DNA from: an uncultured Collinsella sp.
GTDB lineage: Bacteria > Actinomycetota > Coriobacteriia > Coriobacteriales > Coriobacteriaceae
DNA: 33,903 nucleotides
Assembly: GCA_902470365.1 (NCBI GenBank)
Contig: CABRFZ010000025.1
Location: forward strand, 1-33,903
Direction of reading: 5' to 3'
In this document: in pieces, positions 14,130-21,633 of the stretch
Layout: every line of letters begins with the position of its first letter
Position numbering within the stretch: the first letter of the stretch is position 1
Program-made: the position numbers and the translations under genes
The notes under the pieces: generated by a model
Databases searched by the model: none
Seen by the model: only the letters and a program-made list of their open reading frames with translations
What the model was told of the DNA's origin: nothing

Positions 14130-15380
14130 ATGGCAAACGAGATCTGGACCATCAAGCGTTGTCTCGAGTGGACCAAGGAGTACCTGGCCGAGCGCGGCGA
14201 GGAGCACCCCCGTCTTTCTGCCGAGTGGCTGCTGTGCGCCGCCACGGGCCTGGCGCGCATTGACCTATATATGCGTATGGACGAGACGCTTAACGCGGCC
14301 CAGCTCGAGACCATGCATGCGGCCGTTGTCCGCCGCGCTAAGGGCGAGCCGCTGCAATACATCACGGGCAGCACGCAGTTTCGCATGATCGACGTCGCGT
14401 GCGCCCCCGGTGTGCTCATTCCGCGCCCCGAGACCGAGATGCTCGTCGAGGAAGTCCTCAATTATCTGGATGCCGAGGTGCTGAGCCCCGAGGCTGCTGC
14501 CCGTCAGCGTGTTGAGCTGCCTTGGAACGATGAGGTCGAGGAGGCACGCAAGGCCGAGGCCGCGCTGGCAGACGAACGGGCGACCGCCGAGCGCCGTGCC
14601 GCTAACCTGACGGCTGCCGATGAGGCGGCGCTAGGCGGCGACGTACTGGGCAGCCGTGCCTATGCCGAGGAACTGGCCGATCGCGAGGCCGAGGAAGCCG
14701 CCGCGCAGGCAGCAGAAGCCCAAGCCGCGGAAGCCGCCGAGTCCGAGCTCGACGAATACGGCATCGCCATCGAGGGTGCCGGCCAGGAGACGGCTTTAGC
14801 TCAGGATGCCGCTGCGCCTGCCCCAACCGAGCCCTGCACTGCCCGCGTTCTCGAGGTCGGCTGCGGCACGGGCTGCATTTCGCTCTCCCTTGCCTGGGAG
14901 CGCCGCGGCCACGTTACCTGCACCGCCACCGATATCGAGCCGCGCGCTATCGATCTGGCCACCAAAAACCGCGACGCCCTCGGCCTCACGGCAGATGAGG
15001 TTGCCTTTAGCCTCACCAACCTGGTGAGTTCCATTCCCCGCGAAGAGTGGGGCACCTTTGATGTGCTTGTCTCCAATCCGCCCTACATTCCGACCGACGT
15101 CATGCGCTCACTGCCGCACGAGGTCAAGGACTTCGAGCCCGACCTGGCGCTTGAGGGCGGCGCCGACGGCCTCGATATCTTCCGCCGCCTGCTCAATGCG
15201 GCGCCTTACATGCTGCGCGCCGGCGGCCTGTTTGCCTGCGAGCTCTACGAGGGTGCCCTCGACGCCGCCGCCGAGCTCTGCCGCCAGGCGGGTCTCTCGG
15301 ACGTGCGCATCGTCCGCGACCTCACCGATCGCCCCCGCATCGTCCGAGCCATCGTCACCGAGCCCAAACAGCGTCAGTAA
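14130..15380 (+). CDS. prmC: Release factor glutamine methyltransferase with a long internal insertion
   Basis: PrmC/HemK methylates the Gln of the GGQ motif in RF1 and RF2 using S-adenosylmethionine. The N-terminal helical domain (1-110) contains GEPLQYITGSTQF and GVLIPRPETEMLVEEVL. The Rossmann methyltransferase domain has motif I LEVGCGTGCISLSLA (241-255) and the catalytic SNPPYIP (315-321). Between them, residues about 115-236 are an Ala/Glu-rich, charged, probably helical or disordered segment (EEARKAEAALADER, EAEEAAAQAAEAQAAEAAE) that typical 280-residue PrmC proteins lack; total length is 416. ATG at 14130 with GGGAGG 6 bases upstream; the longer frame from 14055 lacks homology. Reading frame and codon use continue smoothly across the insert, so it is not an obvious frameshift or sequencing error. 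Confidence 0.93.
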   Translation: MANEIWTIKRCLEWTKEYLAERGEEHPRLSAEWLLCAATGLARIDLYMRMDETLNAAQLETMHAAVVRRAKGEPLQYITGSTQFRMIDVACAPGVLIPRPETEMLVEEVLNYLDAEVLSPEAAARQRVELPWNDEVEEARKAEAALADERATAERRAANLTAADEAALGGDVLGSRAYAEELADREAEEAAAQAAEAQAAEAAESELDEYGIAIEGAGQETALAQDAAAPAPTEPCTARVLEVGCGTGCISLSLAWERRGHVTCTATDIEPRAIDLATKNRDALGLTADEVAFSLTNLVSSIPREEWGTFDVLVSNPPYIPTDVMRSLPHEVKDFEPDLALEGGADGLDIFRRLLNAAPYMLRAGGLFACELYEGALDAAAELCRQAGLSDVRIVRDLTDRPRIVRAIVTEPKQRQ

Positions 15381-15394
15381 TATTCATTAACTGG

Positions 15395-15424
15395 TTAGCA
15401 AAAATTATAAAGTAGTTTATAATT
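15395..15424 (+). promoter_or_regulatory. hicAB promoter overlapped by a 9-bp dyad operator
   Basis: -35 TTAGCA (15395-15400), 17-bp spacer, -10 TATAAT (15418-15423). The inverted repeat AATTATAAA (15403-15411), GTAG, TTTATAATT (15416-15424) covers the spacer and the -10. This is the usual place for autorepression by a HicB antitoxin, which here has its own DNA-binding C-terminus. Confidence 0.7.
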
Positions 15425-15448
15425 AGGACGGCCGAAAGAGGTCGGCCC

Positions 15449-15634
15449 ATGCAACCTCCTACCTTTCGGGAAATCATTGCCCTACTCAAGCACGATGGAT
15501 TCGTGAAGGTCGCGCAAGTCGGTAGTCATGCTAAGTATGTTTCTGGTGACCGTGTTGTCACCGTGAACGGCTCTGGTGGTGAACGACCAAAGAAGGGCAC
15601 GTGGGCAAGTATTCGTCGCCAAGCTGGATGGTAG
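15449..15634 (+). CDS. hicA: HicA-type mRNA interferase toxin
   Basis: A 61-residue double-stranded-RNA-binding-fold toxin that cleaves mRNA when not bound by HicB. Visible are FREIIALLKHDGFVKVAQVGSHAKY-like features: the catalytic His27 in GSHAKY and the terminal basic strand with TWASIRRQAGW. Length is typical (about 60). AGAGG precedes the ATG. It is the first gene of a two-gene unit with hicB 11 bases downstream. The pair is complete and looks functional. Confidence 0.92.
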   Translation: MQPPTFREIIALLKHDGFVKVAQVGSHAKYVSGDRVVTVNGSGGERPKKGTWASIRRQAGW

Positions 15635-15645
15635 TTGGAGGCAAA

Positions 15646-16092
15646 ATGAGGCAGCGATTTACCTATGACTGCGTTCTCATAAAAGAAGACGACGGTTACT
15701 GCGCCAGCTTCCCGCAGATTCCCGGCGCCTTTGCCGATGGCGATACACGCGAAGAAGCGATTGCCCATGCCACCGAGGCGCTGATGGCGTTTTTGGCCGA
15801 CGACCTCAACAACGGTTTGACTCCGGCAGGGTACGAACACTCGGCCGAGGTCGTGGCCCTTTCAGTCGAAATCGACCACGAGGACGCTCGGGAAGCGGCG
15901 TGCCGAACATTTAAAGACGCAGCGCTGGACCTCAAAGTCTCCGCTCCACGGATTACCGCTCTGGTCAAAGCCGGAAAGCTCGATGTTGAACTCGTCGACG
16001 GCCGTCGGATGATAACGATAGACAGCATCGAGCGCTACGCCGCCCAAAAACGCCACGCCGGCAGGCCAAAGAAGTTCGTCGCAGTTCAATAA
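15646..16092 (+). CDS. hicB: HicB-type antitoxin
   Basis: A 148-residue antitoxin. The N-terminal partial RNase-H-like HicB fold shows FTYDCVLIKEDDGYCASFPQIPGAFADGDTREEAIAHA-type features (residues about 4-41). After a linker, residues about 100-140 (SAPRITALVKAGKLDVELVDGRRMITIDSIERYA) look like a winged or MerR/excisionase-like DNA-binding domain that should bind the dyad upstream of hicA. The ATG at 15646 has GGAGG 5 bases upstream; the frame extension to 15601 overlaps hicA. Neutralises HicA by direct binding and represses the operon. Confidence 0.9.
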   Translation: MRQRFTYDCVLIKEDDGYCASFPQIPGAFADGDTREEAIAHATEALMAFLADDLNNGLTPAGYEHSAEVVALSVEIDHEDAREAACRTFKDAALDLKVSAPRITALVKAGKLDVELVDGRRMITIDSIERYAAQKRHAGRPKKFVAVQ

Positions 16093-16137
16093 CCCCCTCA
16101 CTTTCACCGACTACTAAAGCCGCTCACCAAACCAACA

Positions 16138-16216
16138 TGCGCTCTGGGCAAATAGGTTGAATGTTTCGTGCGAGAATGCCCCTCAGTAAACAAACTTGCA
16201 CCAGAGCGTAAGGGGC
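16138..16216 (+). promoter_or_regulatory. Possible structured leader of tsaC with two crossing helices
   Basis: Helix 1: TGCGCTCTGG (16138-16147) with CCAGAGCGTA (16201-16210), 10 pairs including one G-U. Helix 2: GCCCCT (16178-16183) with AGGGGC (16211-16216). The left arm of helix 2 lies in the loop of helix 1 and its right arm lies just outside, so the two can form a pseudoknot. The AGGGG used as the tsaC ribosome site is inside helix 2. Not matched to a known riboswitch by me. Confidence 0.4.
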
Positions 16217-16226
16217 TGGCATACAC

Positions 16227-16970
16227 ATGCAGACGGTCTATCGGGTATACAAGGGAACGCGCGAGCCGCATCGGCTTGCCGTCGAGCGCGCGGCCGAGGT
16301 GCTCGGCCGCGGCGGCCTGGTCTTGATCCCGACCGAGACCGTCTACGGTGTCGCCGTGGCAGTCAACGCCTTCTCCGATGCCGTCCCCCAAGATACAAGC
16401 GAATCCTTGTTGTGGCCGCGCGATCCGCATGCCACCGTTAACGGCGCCGCGGTCCCTGCGCTTGGTACTGGCTACCGCCGCATCTTTACCCTCAAGCAGC
16501 GCAAGCTCACCCAAACGGTCGCCTGGCTGGTCGATGGCGTCGAGGCACTCGACCGCTATGGCGTGGATATCCCGGAAGATGCCCGCGTACTTGCGCGACG
16601 ATGCTGGCCGGGAGCCCTGACTATCGTGGTCAAGGCGGCTCCCTGCGTGCCGACCTTTATGCGTGCTGCCGACGACACCGTGGCCCTGCGCGCTTCGGCC
16701 TCTCCCGTGGTCCAAGCGCTCATCCGCGCCTGCGGCAGTCCCCTTGCCTGCACGAGCGCCAACACACACGGCGCGCCCTCGCCGGCAAGCTTTGCCGCCG
16801 TCGAAGGTCGCATCCTGGAGGGGGTCGATGTTGCCGTCGACGCCGGCGAGACCCCGTGTCGCGACGCCTCGACCATCGTGTCGTTCCAGCACGGCGGGCT
16901 CCAGATCCTGCGCCAAGGCGCACTTCCCGCATCAGAGATCGAACGGGTCCTGTCCGACCCGATGCAATAG
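16227..16970 (+). CDS. tsaC: Threonylcarbamoyl-AMP synthase (Sua5/YrdC family)
   Basis: A 247-residue YrdC-domain protein making threonylcarbamoyl-AMP from Thr, bicarbonate and ATP for the t6A37 tRNA modification. Seen: GGLVLIPTETVYGVAVAV (the phosphate/nucleotide-binding PTET), RRIFTLKQRK with the conserved K and R, CWPGALTIVV, SPLACTSANTHGAPSP with the catalytic S/N pair, and STIV near the end. About 30 residues (roughly 52-82, DAVPQDTSESLLW...) interrupt the domain between VNAF and YRRIF relative to standard members, and the usual KxRPxxxPL reads KQRKLTQTV. An in-frame stop just upstream fixes ATG 16227 as the first ATG, though AGGGG is about 11-13 bases away. Transcribed with glpK (13-base gap). 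Confidence 0.88.
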   Translation: MQTVYRVYKGTREPHRLAVERAAEVLGRGGLVLIPTETVYGVAVAVNAFSDAVPQDTSESLLWPRDPHATVNGAAVPALGTGYRRIFTLKQRKLTQTVAWLVDGVEALDRYGVDIPEDARVLARRCWPGALTIVVKAAPCVPTFMRAADDTVALRASASPVVQALIRACGSPLACTSANTHGAPSPASFAAVEGRILEGVDVAVDAGETPCRDASTIVSFQHGGLQILRQGALPASEIERVLSDPMQ

Positions 16971-16983
16971 AAAGGTGTAAGCG

Positions 16984-18525
16984 ATGTCGTTGAATCTGGG
17001 CAGCCTGGGCATGGAAGATGCCTCGTTTAACTTTGGCGGTTCCTACATCATGGCGCTCGACTGCGGCACCACCTCGGTACTTGCGACCATCGTCGACGAG
17101 TACGGCTGCATCGTCGCGCAGGCACGTCGTAGCGTCAAAACCAGCTTCCCGCGTCCCGGTTGGATAGAGCAAGACCCCATGGAGGTGCTTGCCAGCCAGA
17201 TCGGCGTGATGATGGAGGTCCAGTTTAAGAGCGGCATCCATTCTGACCGCATCGCCGCCATCGGTATCTCCAACCAGCGCGAGACCACGGTGGTGTGGGA
17301 CCGCATAAGCGGCCAACCCATCTATAACGCCATCGTGTGGCAATGCCGTCGCACCGCACCTCTGATCGACGAGCTGGTCGAGCGGGGCGCAGAAGAGCTG
17401 GTGCGCTCCCGCACGGGACTCACGCTCGATCCGTATTTCTCGGCTTCCAAGGTGCAGTGGATCCTCGACAACGTCGACGGTGCGCGTGAGAGCGCGGCGG
17501 CGGGCGACCTCATGTTCGGCACCATCGACACCTGGCTCATCTACAACCTCACCGGCAGTCAGGTCTTTGCCACCGACTACACCAATGCCAGCCGCACGGC
17601 GCTCTTTAATATCCATACGCTCGATTGGGACGACGACCTGCTGGCGCTCTTTGACGTTCCACGTTCCATGATGCCCGAGGTTCGTTGGAGCTCGGGCGAC
17701 TACGGCCGCGTCGCGAGCGACATCATGACCAACATGCCGCCCATCATGGGCGTGGCGGGCGATCAGCAGGCGTCGCTGTTCGGCCACTGCTGCTTCCATC
17801 CCGGCCAGACCAAAAACACCTATGGCACGGGTTGCTTTATGCTCATGAACACCGGCGACGAGGTCGTCGAATCCAAGAACGGTCTGGTCTCCACGATCGG
17901 TATCGCCGCGGACGGCAAGATCAGCTATGCGCTCGAGGGTTCTATCTTTGCCGCCGGCTCAACCATGAACTGGCTGCGCAACAACATGGGCATCATCTCG
18001 AGCGTGAGCGAGTCGGCACAACTCGCCGCTTCGATTAGCGACAACGAGGGCTGCTACTTCGTTCCCGCCTTTGCGGGTTTGGGTGCTCCCTGGTGGGACC
18101 CGCATGCCCGCGGTATCGTGTGCGGTCTGACCGGCGCCTCGAGCCGTGCGACCATCGTACGTGCCGCCTGCGAATCCATGGCATATCAGAGCTACGACGT
18201 GCTGCGCGCCATGGAGCAGGACGTGGGGCTTTCGATTGAGCGCCTGTCTGTCGATGGCGGTGCCTCGCGCAACGAGTTCATCATGCAATTCCAGGCTGAC
18301 CTGCTGGATATCCCCGTGCTGCAATGCGAGACGGTGGAGACCACGGCAATCGGTGCCGCGTACTTGGCGGGTCTTGCTGTCGGCTATTGGGAAGACCTTG
18401 AAGAGCTGGAGCAAAATGCCCAGATCGTTAGGACCTTCCTTCCCTATATGTCCGCCGAGCGTCGCGAGCAAAACCTTGCGGGCTGGCGTGATGCAGTCAA
18501 GCGCTCGCTCAGTACCGCACAGTAG
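16984..18525 (+). CDS. glpK: Glycerol kinase
   Basis: A 513-residue FGGY-family kinase converting glycerol and ATP to glycerol 3-phosphate. Seen: N-terminal ALDCGTTSVLATIVDE, phosphate region GISNQRETTVVWDR, PIYNAIVWQCRR, the catalytic GVAGDQQASLFGH (Asp260), TKNTYGTGCFMLMNTG and the C-terminal VDGGASRNEFIMQFQADLL. The motif ALFNIHTLDWDD includes His211, which corresponds to the His phosphorylated by HPr/EI in Gram-positive glycerol kinases, so PTS control is likely. The first 20 residues (MSLNLGSLGMEDASFNFGGS) extend past the usual start; AAAGGTG before 16984 supports this start and none supports Met23. Oddly it is paired with tsaC rather than with glpF or glpD. Confidence 0.95.
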   Translation: MSLNLGSLGMEDASFNFGGSYIMALDCGTTSVLATIVDEYGCIVAQARRSVKTSFPRPGWIEQDPMEVLASQIGVMMEVQFKSGIHSDRIAAIGISNQRETTVVWDRISGQPIYNAIVWQCRRTAPLIDELVERGAEELVRSRTGLTLDPYFSASKVQWILDNVDGARESAAAGDLMFGTIDTWLIYNLTGSQVFATDYTNASRTALFNIHTLDWDDDLLALFDVPRSMMPEVRWSSGDYGRVASDIMTNMPPIMGVAGDQQASLFGHCCFHPGQTKNTYGTGCFMLMNTGDEVVESKNGLVSTIGIAADGKISYALEGSIFAAGSTMNWLRNNMGIISSVSESAQLAASISDNEGCYFVPAFAGLGAPWWDPHARGIVCGLTGASSRATIVRAACESMAYQSYDVLRAMEQDVGLSIERLSVDGGASRNEFIMQFQADLLDIPVLQCETVETTAIGAAYLAGLAVGYWEDLEELEQNAQIVRTFLPYMSAERREQNLAGWRDAVKRSLSTAQ

Positions 18526-18648
18526 GGCTGCGATGGGCTGCTCGATACAACAAACCGCTAAACTTATGCATGGCGTGCGGCGGCAACATTGCTGTGCGCC
18601 TTGTCAGCAAGGCCGTTTTGCGGCCGCAACGAAAGGGGCAATCAACCC

Positions 18649-19296
18649 ATGACCGTCACCTACGATACGTCCCGTGTGACGCTTGTCGATCACCCGCTCG
18701 TCCAGCACAAGCTGTCGATCCTGCGCGACAAAAACACCGGCACCAACCAGTTCCGCCAGCTCGTGCGCGAACTCGCGCTTTTTGACGGCTACGAGGCCAT
18801 GCGCGACCTGCCCATGGAAGACGTCGAAGTCGAGACCCCTATCACCACCGCAACGTTTAAGCAGCTCGCCGGCAAGAAACTCGCCATCGTGCCCATCCTG
18901 CGTGCGGGCCTTGGCATGGTCGACGGCATCCTCGACCTGGTGCCCTCCGCTCGCGTGGGCCACATCGGCATGGAGCGCGACGAGGTCACCCACGAGCCGC
19001 ACGAGTATTACTGCAAGATGCCCAAGGATATCGACCAGCGCATCTGCCTGGTCGTCGACCCCATGCTCGCCACGGGCGGTTCGGCCGAGATGGCCATCAG
19101 CTACCTGCGCGAGCGCGGTGTCAAGGACATCCGCATGCTGTGCATCGTCGCGGCCCCCGAGGGCCTCAAGTCGCTGACTGAGAAGGACCCCGATGTGCAT
19201 ATCTATACCTGCGCCATCGACGACCATCTCAACGAAGCTGCCTACATCGTTCCCGGCCTGGGCGACGCCGGCGACCGCATCTACGGCACGCTGTAA
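18649..19296 (+). CDS. upp: Uracil phosphoribosyltransferase
   Basis: A 215-residue salvage enzyme forming UMP from uracil and PRPP. The PRPP loop is seen as VVDPMLATGGSAEMAI, with ILRAGLGMVDGI and the C-terminal IDDHLNEAAYIVPGLGDAGDRIYGT uracil-binding end. Length is normal (about 208). ATG 18649 is preceded by GAAAGGGG about 10 bases away; the longer frame from 18589 crosses that site. A small GGCCG-TTTTG-CGGCC hairpin sits 30 bases upstream of the start. Ends before a 281-base gap that contains the atp promoter. Confidence 0.96.
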   Translation: MTVTYDTSRVTLVDHPLVQHKLSILRDKNTGTNQFRQLVRELALFDGYEAMRDLPMEDVEVETPITTATFKQLAGKKLAIVPILRAGLGMVDGILDLVPSARVGHIGMERDEVTHEPHEYYCKMPKDIDQRICLVVDPMLATGGSAEMAISYLRERGVKDIRMLCIVAAPEGLKSLTEKDPDVHIYTCAIDDHLNEAAYIVPGLGDAGDRIYGTL

Positions 19297-19338
19297 TCTC
19301 TGGGCCATACCGGCTAACGTCGAAAATACGAAGAAATG

Positions 19339-19373
19339 GTGCGCGCGGGCGAGCAAAAGACGACCACGCGCAC
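19339..19373 (+). terminator. Possible terminator after upp
   Basis: GTGCGCG (19339-19345) and CGCGCAC (19367-19373) form a 7-bp GC stem with a 21-base loop; only a short TCCTGTT follows. Weak, could be Rho-independent or only an mRNA end. Confidence 0.35.
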
Positions 19374-19488
19374 TCCTGTTAACGGACGTTTTGCCCTGCA
19401 GGGTTCGAGAAAAACGTATTACCGTACCTGCGGCATAAAGAAGGTCTTAAGAAAACGAACAGGTGCGTATTAACCGATGCTTTTTCGG

Positions 19489-19516
19489 TTGTACTTTAGC
19501 GATTGGCTCGTACAAT
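19489..19516 (+). promoter_or_regulatory. Likely promoter of the atp operon
   Basis: -35 TTGTAC (19489-19494), 16-bp spacer, -10 TACAAT (19511-19516), placed 61 bases before the first gene of the operon. A small hairpin, AACCG (19472-19476) with CGGTT (19486-19490), overlaps the -35 edge. No other good promoter was seen between upp and atpB. Confidence 0.5.
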
Positions 19517-19577
19517 AGTCACCAATGTTTGGCGGGAACTGTTCTGTAAGGCGTTAAAAAGGAAAGTGAGGACGCCA

Positions 19578-19889
19578 GTGTTTCAGATAGCCGATCTGCT
19601 CGCTATCGTTGCAGGTGCCATCGCGGGCGCGATTGCCTTCCTTCCCTTTGTCTTTACGCTCAAGCCGGTTCTTGACGATAAGCAGAATGCGGACATGCTC
19701 AAGGGTATGGTGAGTCTCGCGGTCTCGGCAATCGCGTTGCTTGTCTTTACCTTGGTTGTGTTTGTGTTGTTCGGAGAGGCATTTCGCATGTTCCTCCTGG
19801 GCGAGGCGATCGGCTTCGTGGCCTTTATGGCCGCCTGCGCGGTTCGCGTCGCCAAGGCGCTGCGAGATCCTCATGAGGTCGAAAGGTAA
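19578..19889 (+). CDS. Small membrane protein in the AtpI position
   Basis: A 103-residue membrane protein with hydrophobic stretches at about 5-25, 47-65 and 67-90. AtpI proteins are small, poorly conserved membrane proteins encoded just before atpB and help assemble the c ring; this assignment rests on position and topology, not on sequence motifs. The GTG at 19578 is chosen because GAGGA lies 5 bases upstream; the longer frame from 19503 begins inside the promoter. Its TAA lies 3 bases before the atpB GTG, so translation is probably coupled. Confidence 0.6.
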   Translation: MFQIADLLAIVAGAIAGAIAFLPFVFTLKPVLDDKQNADMLKGMVSLAVSAIALLVFTLVVFVLFGEAFRMFLLGEAIGFVAFMAACAVRVAKALRDPHEVER

Positions 19890-19892
19890 GTC

Positions 19893-20696
19893 GTGGAAAT
19901 TTTTGAAAAGCTGCCTGATGAGATTAATCATCTGGTCAGCGAGTTCAGCTCCACCCCTGTCGTGGGCGATCTGAGCTGCGGCATCACGCAGTACTCGTTT
20001 TGGCTGATCGTCTCCACGATCGTGCTCCTGATCGTCCTGGCCGTGTTCAAGAAGAAGCAGACCCTGGTTCCCAAGGGCTTCTTCGTCAACGGTTTCGAGT
20101 ACATCATCGAGTACGTCGAGAACGATATCGGCAAGGGTGTCGTGGGTGAGAACTGGAAGAAGCACTTCCCGTTCCTGTGCTCGCTTTTCCTGTTCATCCT
20201 GATCAATAACATGATCGGCCTGATCCCGGGAATGAAGCCCGGCACCGGCGCAATCGGCTCCACCGCCGCACTCGCCATTTTCGCCTTCGTGTACTTCATC
20301 TACTACGGATGCAAGGCTCACGGCGTGATCGGCTACATCAAGAGCCTCGCTCCGCAGGGCGTGAGCTTCCCGATGAACGTGCTCGTGTGGGTCGTCGAGC
20401 TTTTCTCGACCTTCCTGCGCCTCATCACGCTCGCCGTCCGTCTGTTCTGCAACATGTTCGCAGGACACGTGGTCATGGGCTCGTTCGCCATCATGGCGAG
20501 CATGTTCATGCAGCCGCTGCTTCAGCAGGTTTCCGCGGCCCACGCCGTCGGCGCCCTGCCTTCGCTGGCCTGGCTTGCCATCCTCATCCTGATCTATGCG
20601 ATCGAGCTTGTGGTCGGCGCCATCCAGGCTTACGTCTTCACGGTCCTTACCGCCGTGTATGTCTCCGAGGCAGAGGAGGTCGCGGAGGAGGAGTAA
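19893..20696 (+). CDS. atpB: F1Fo ATP synthase subunit a
   Basis: A 267-residue Fo subunit that forms the proton half-channels next to the c ring. Five or six hydrophobic helices are visible. The essential Arg is in LRLITLAVRLFCNMFAGH (Arg183), and the C-terminal helix AIELVVGAIQAYVFTVLTAVY is typical, with a charged tail (EAEEVAEEE). Start is GTG with AAAGGT upstream, 3 bases after the previous gene. A 124-base gap before atpE contains a GCCGG/CCGGC hairpin (20738-20742/20761-20765) and a strong AAGGAGGA site for atpE. Confidence 0.97.
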   Translation: MEIFEKLPDEINHLVSEFSSTPVVGDLSCGITQYSFWLIVSTIVLLIVLAVFKKKQTLVPKGFFVNGFEYIIEYVENDIGKGVVGENWKKHFPFLCSLFLFILINNMIGLIPGMKPGTGAIGSTAALAIFAFVYFIYYGCKAHGVIGYIKSLAPQGVSFPMNVLVWVVELFSTFLRLITLAVRLFCNMFAGHVVMGSFAIMASMFMQPLLQQVSAAHAVGALPSLAWLAILILIYAIELVVGAIQAYVFTVLTAVYVSEAEEVAEEE

Positions 20697-20820
20697 TCTT
20701 CCGTTCGCGCCTTAAAGGTAAGGCAATTCGTTAAACCGCCGGTGCCCGTACCCATGGAGCCCGGCAGTTATAAAAAGGTTATCCTGCGTGAAATAAGACA
20801 CGCACGACAAAGGAGGAATC

Positions 20821-21015
20821 GTGGGAGTTATCGGTTACGGTCTCGGTGTTATCGGTGCTGGTCTTGCTATCGGCCTGTCTGCTCTGGGTGCTACGGGTGC
20901 TATGGCCCGTCAGCCTGAGGTCCAGGGCCGCGTGTTCACCGTCTTCATCATGGGCTCCGCCTTCGGCGAGGCTCTGGCTCTGATCGGCTTCGTTGTCGCG
21001 CTGATCGTTAAATAG
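20821..21015 (+). CDS. atpE: F1Fo ATP synthase subunit c
   Basis: A 64-residue double-helix proteolipid, shorter than the usual 70-85. Helix 1 has the Gly/Ala packing pattern GLGVIGAGLAIGLSALGATG; the polar loop is ARQPEVQGR; helix 2 carries the ion-binding Glu50 in GSAFGEALALIGFVV. Glu50 is followed by AL, not by the Ser/Thr of sodium-type c subunits, and helix 1 lacks the matching Gln, so proton coupling is inferred. GTG start behind a near-perfect AAGGAGGA, fitting the high expression needed for a ring. atpF follows after 15 bases. Confidence 0.96.
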   Translation: MGVIGYGLGVIGAGLAIGLSALGATGAMARQPEVQGRVFTVFIMGSAFGEALALIGFVVALIVK

Positions 21016-21030
21016 CACGGAGCGTCAAGT

Positions 21031-21633
21031 ATGAATCTTTCATCCCAGAAGAGCGCGATCGCACTCTCCGCGTCCGCGGCCGCGCTGCTTATGCCGGTTT
21101 CCGCGTTCGCCGAGGACGGCGCTGCCGGTGCGGACATCCTCATCCCTAAGATGGCGGAGTTCATCCCGGCGCTTATCGCCTTCCTGATCATCTGGATCGT
21201 GCTGGCCAAGGTCGCCCTGCCGGGCATCATGAAAACCATGGAGGAGCGCGGCAAGAAGATCGAGGAGAGCCTCGACGAGGCCGAGAAGACCAAGCAGGAG
21301 GCTATCGCCAAGCGCGCTGAGTCCGACTCGATCGTCACCGACGCCCGTCGTCAGGCTGCCGACATCGTTCTCGAGGCCCGTAAGGACGCCGAGTCCGAGC
21401 GCGCCCGTATCATCGAGGCTGCTCACAAGGAGGCCGAGGAGATCATCGCCAAGGCCCATACGACCGTCGAGGACGAGCGCAAGTCCATTTACGCCGGTGC
21501 CGCGAGCTCCATCGCCGACCTGTCCGTTGCCGTCGCCACCAAGATCGTGGGCGAGGCACTCGAGGACGATGCCGAGCAGAAGAAGCTCATCGAGCGCTAC
21601 ATCCAGGAAGCAGGTAGCCTGAATGCCGACTAG
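21031..21633 (+). CDS. atpF: F1Fo ATP synthase subunit b, with signal-peptide-like N-terminus
   Basis: A 200-residue stator subunit. Its N-terminus (MNLSSQKSAIALSASAAALL then MPVSAFAEDGA) looks like a cleavable signal peptide with an AFA-ED site near residues 26-28. The usual membrane anchor follows at about 44-64 (FIPALIAFLIIWIVLAKVAL), then a long charged coiled coil (EERGKKIEESLDEAEKTK and on) and a C-terminal delta-binding end. Without the first 28 residues the length is normal. Start supported by GGAG about 9 bases upstream. Overlaps atpH by 11 bases. Confidence 0.95.
   Translation: MNLSSQKSAIALSASAAALLMPVSAFAEDGAAGADILIPKMAEFIPALIAFLIIWIVLAKVALPGIMKTMEERGKKIEESLDEAEKTKQEAIAKRAESDSIVTDARRQAADIVLEARKDAESERARIIEAAHKEAEEIIAKAHTTVEDERKSIYAGAASSIADLSVAVATKIVGEALEDDAEQKKLIERYIQEAGSLNAD

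Noticed and set aside
20755..20830. Small frame from the ATG at 20755 overlapping the atpE start
   Set aside because: No ribosome site, and it reads through the strong atpE ribosome site in another frame.
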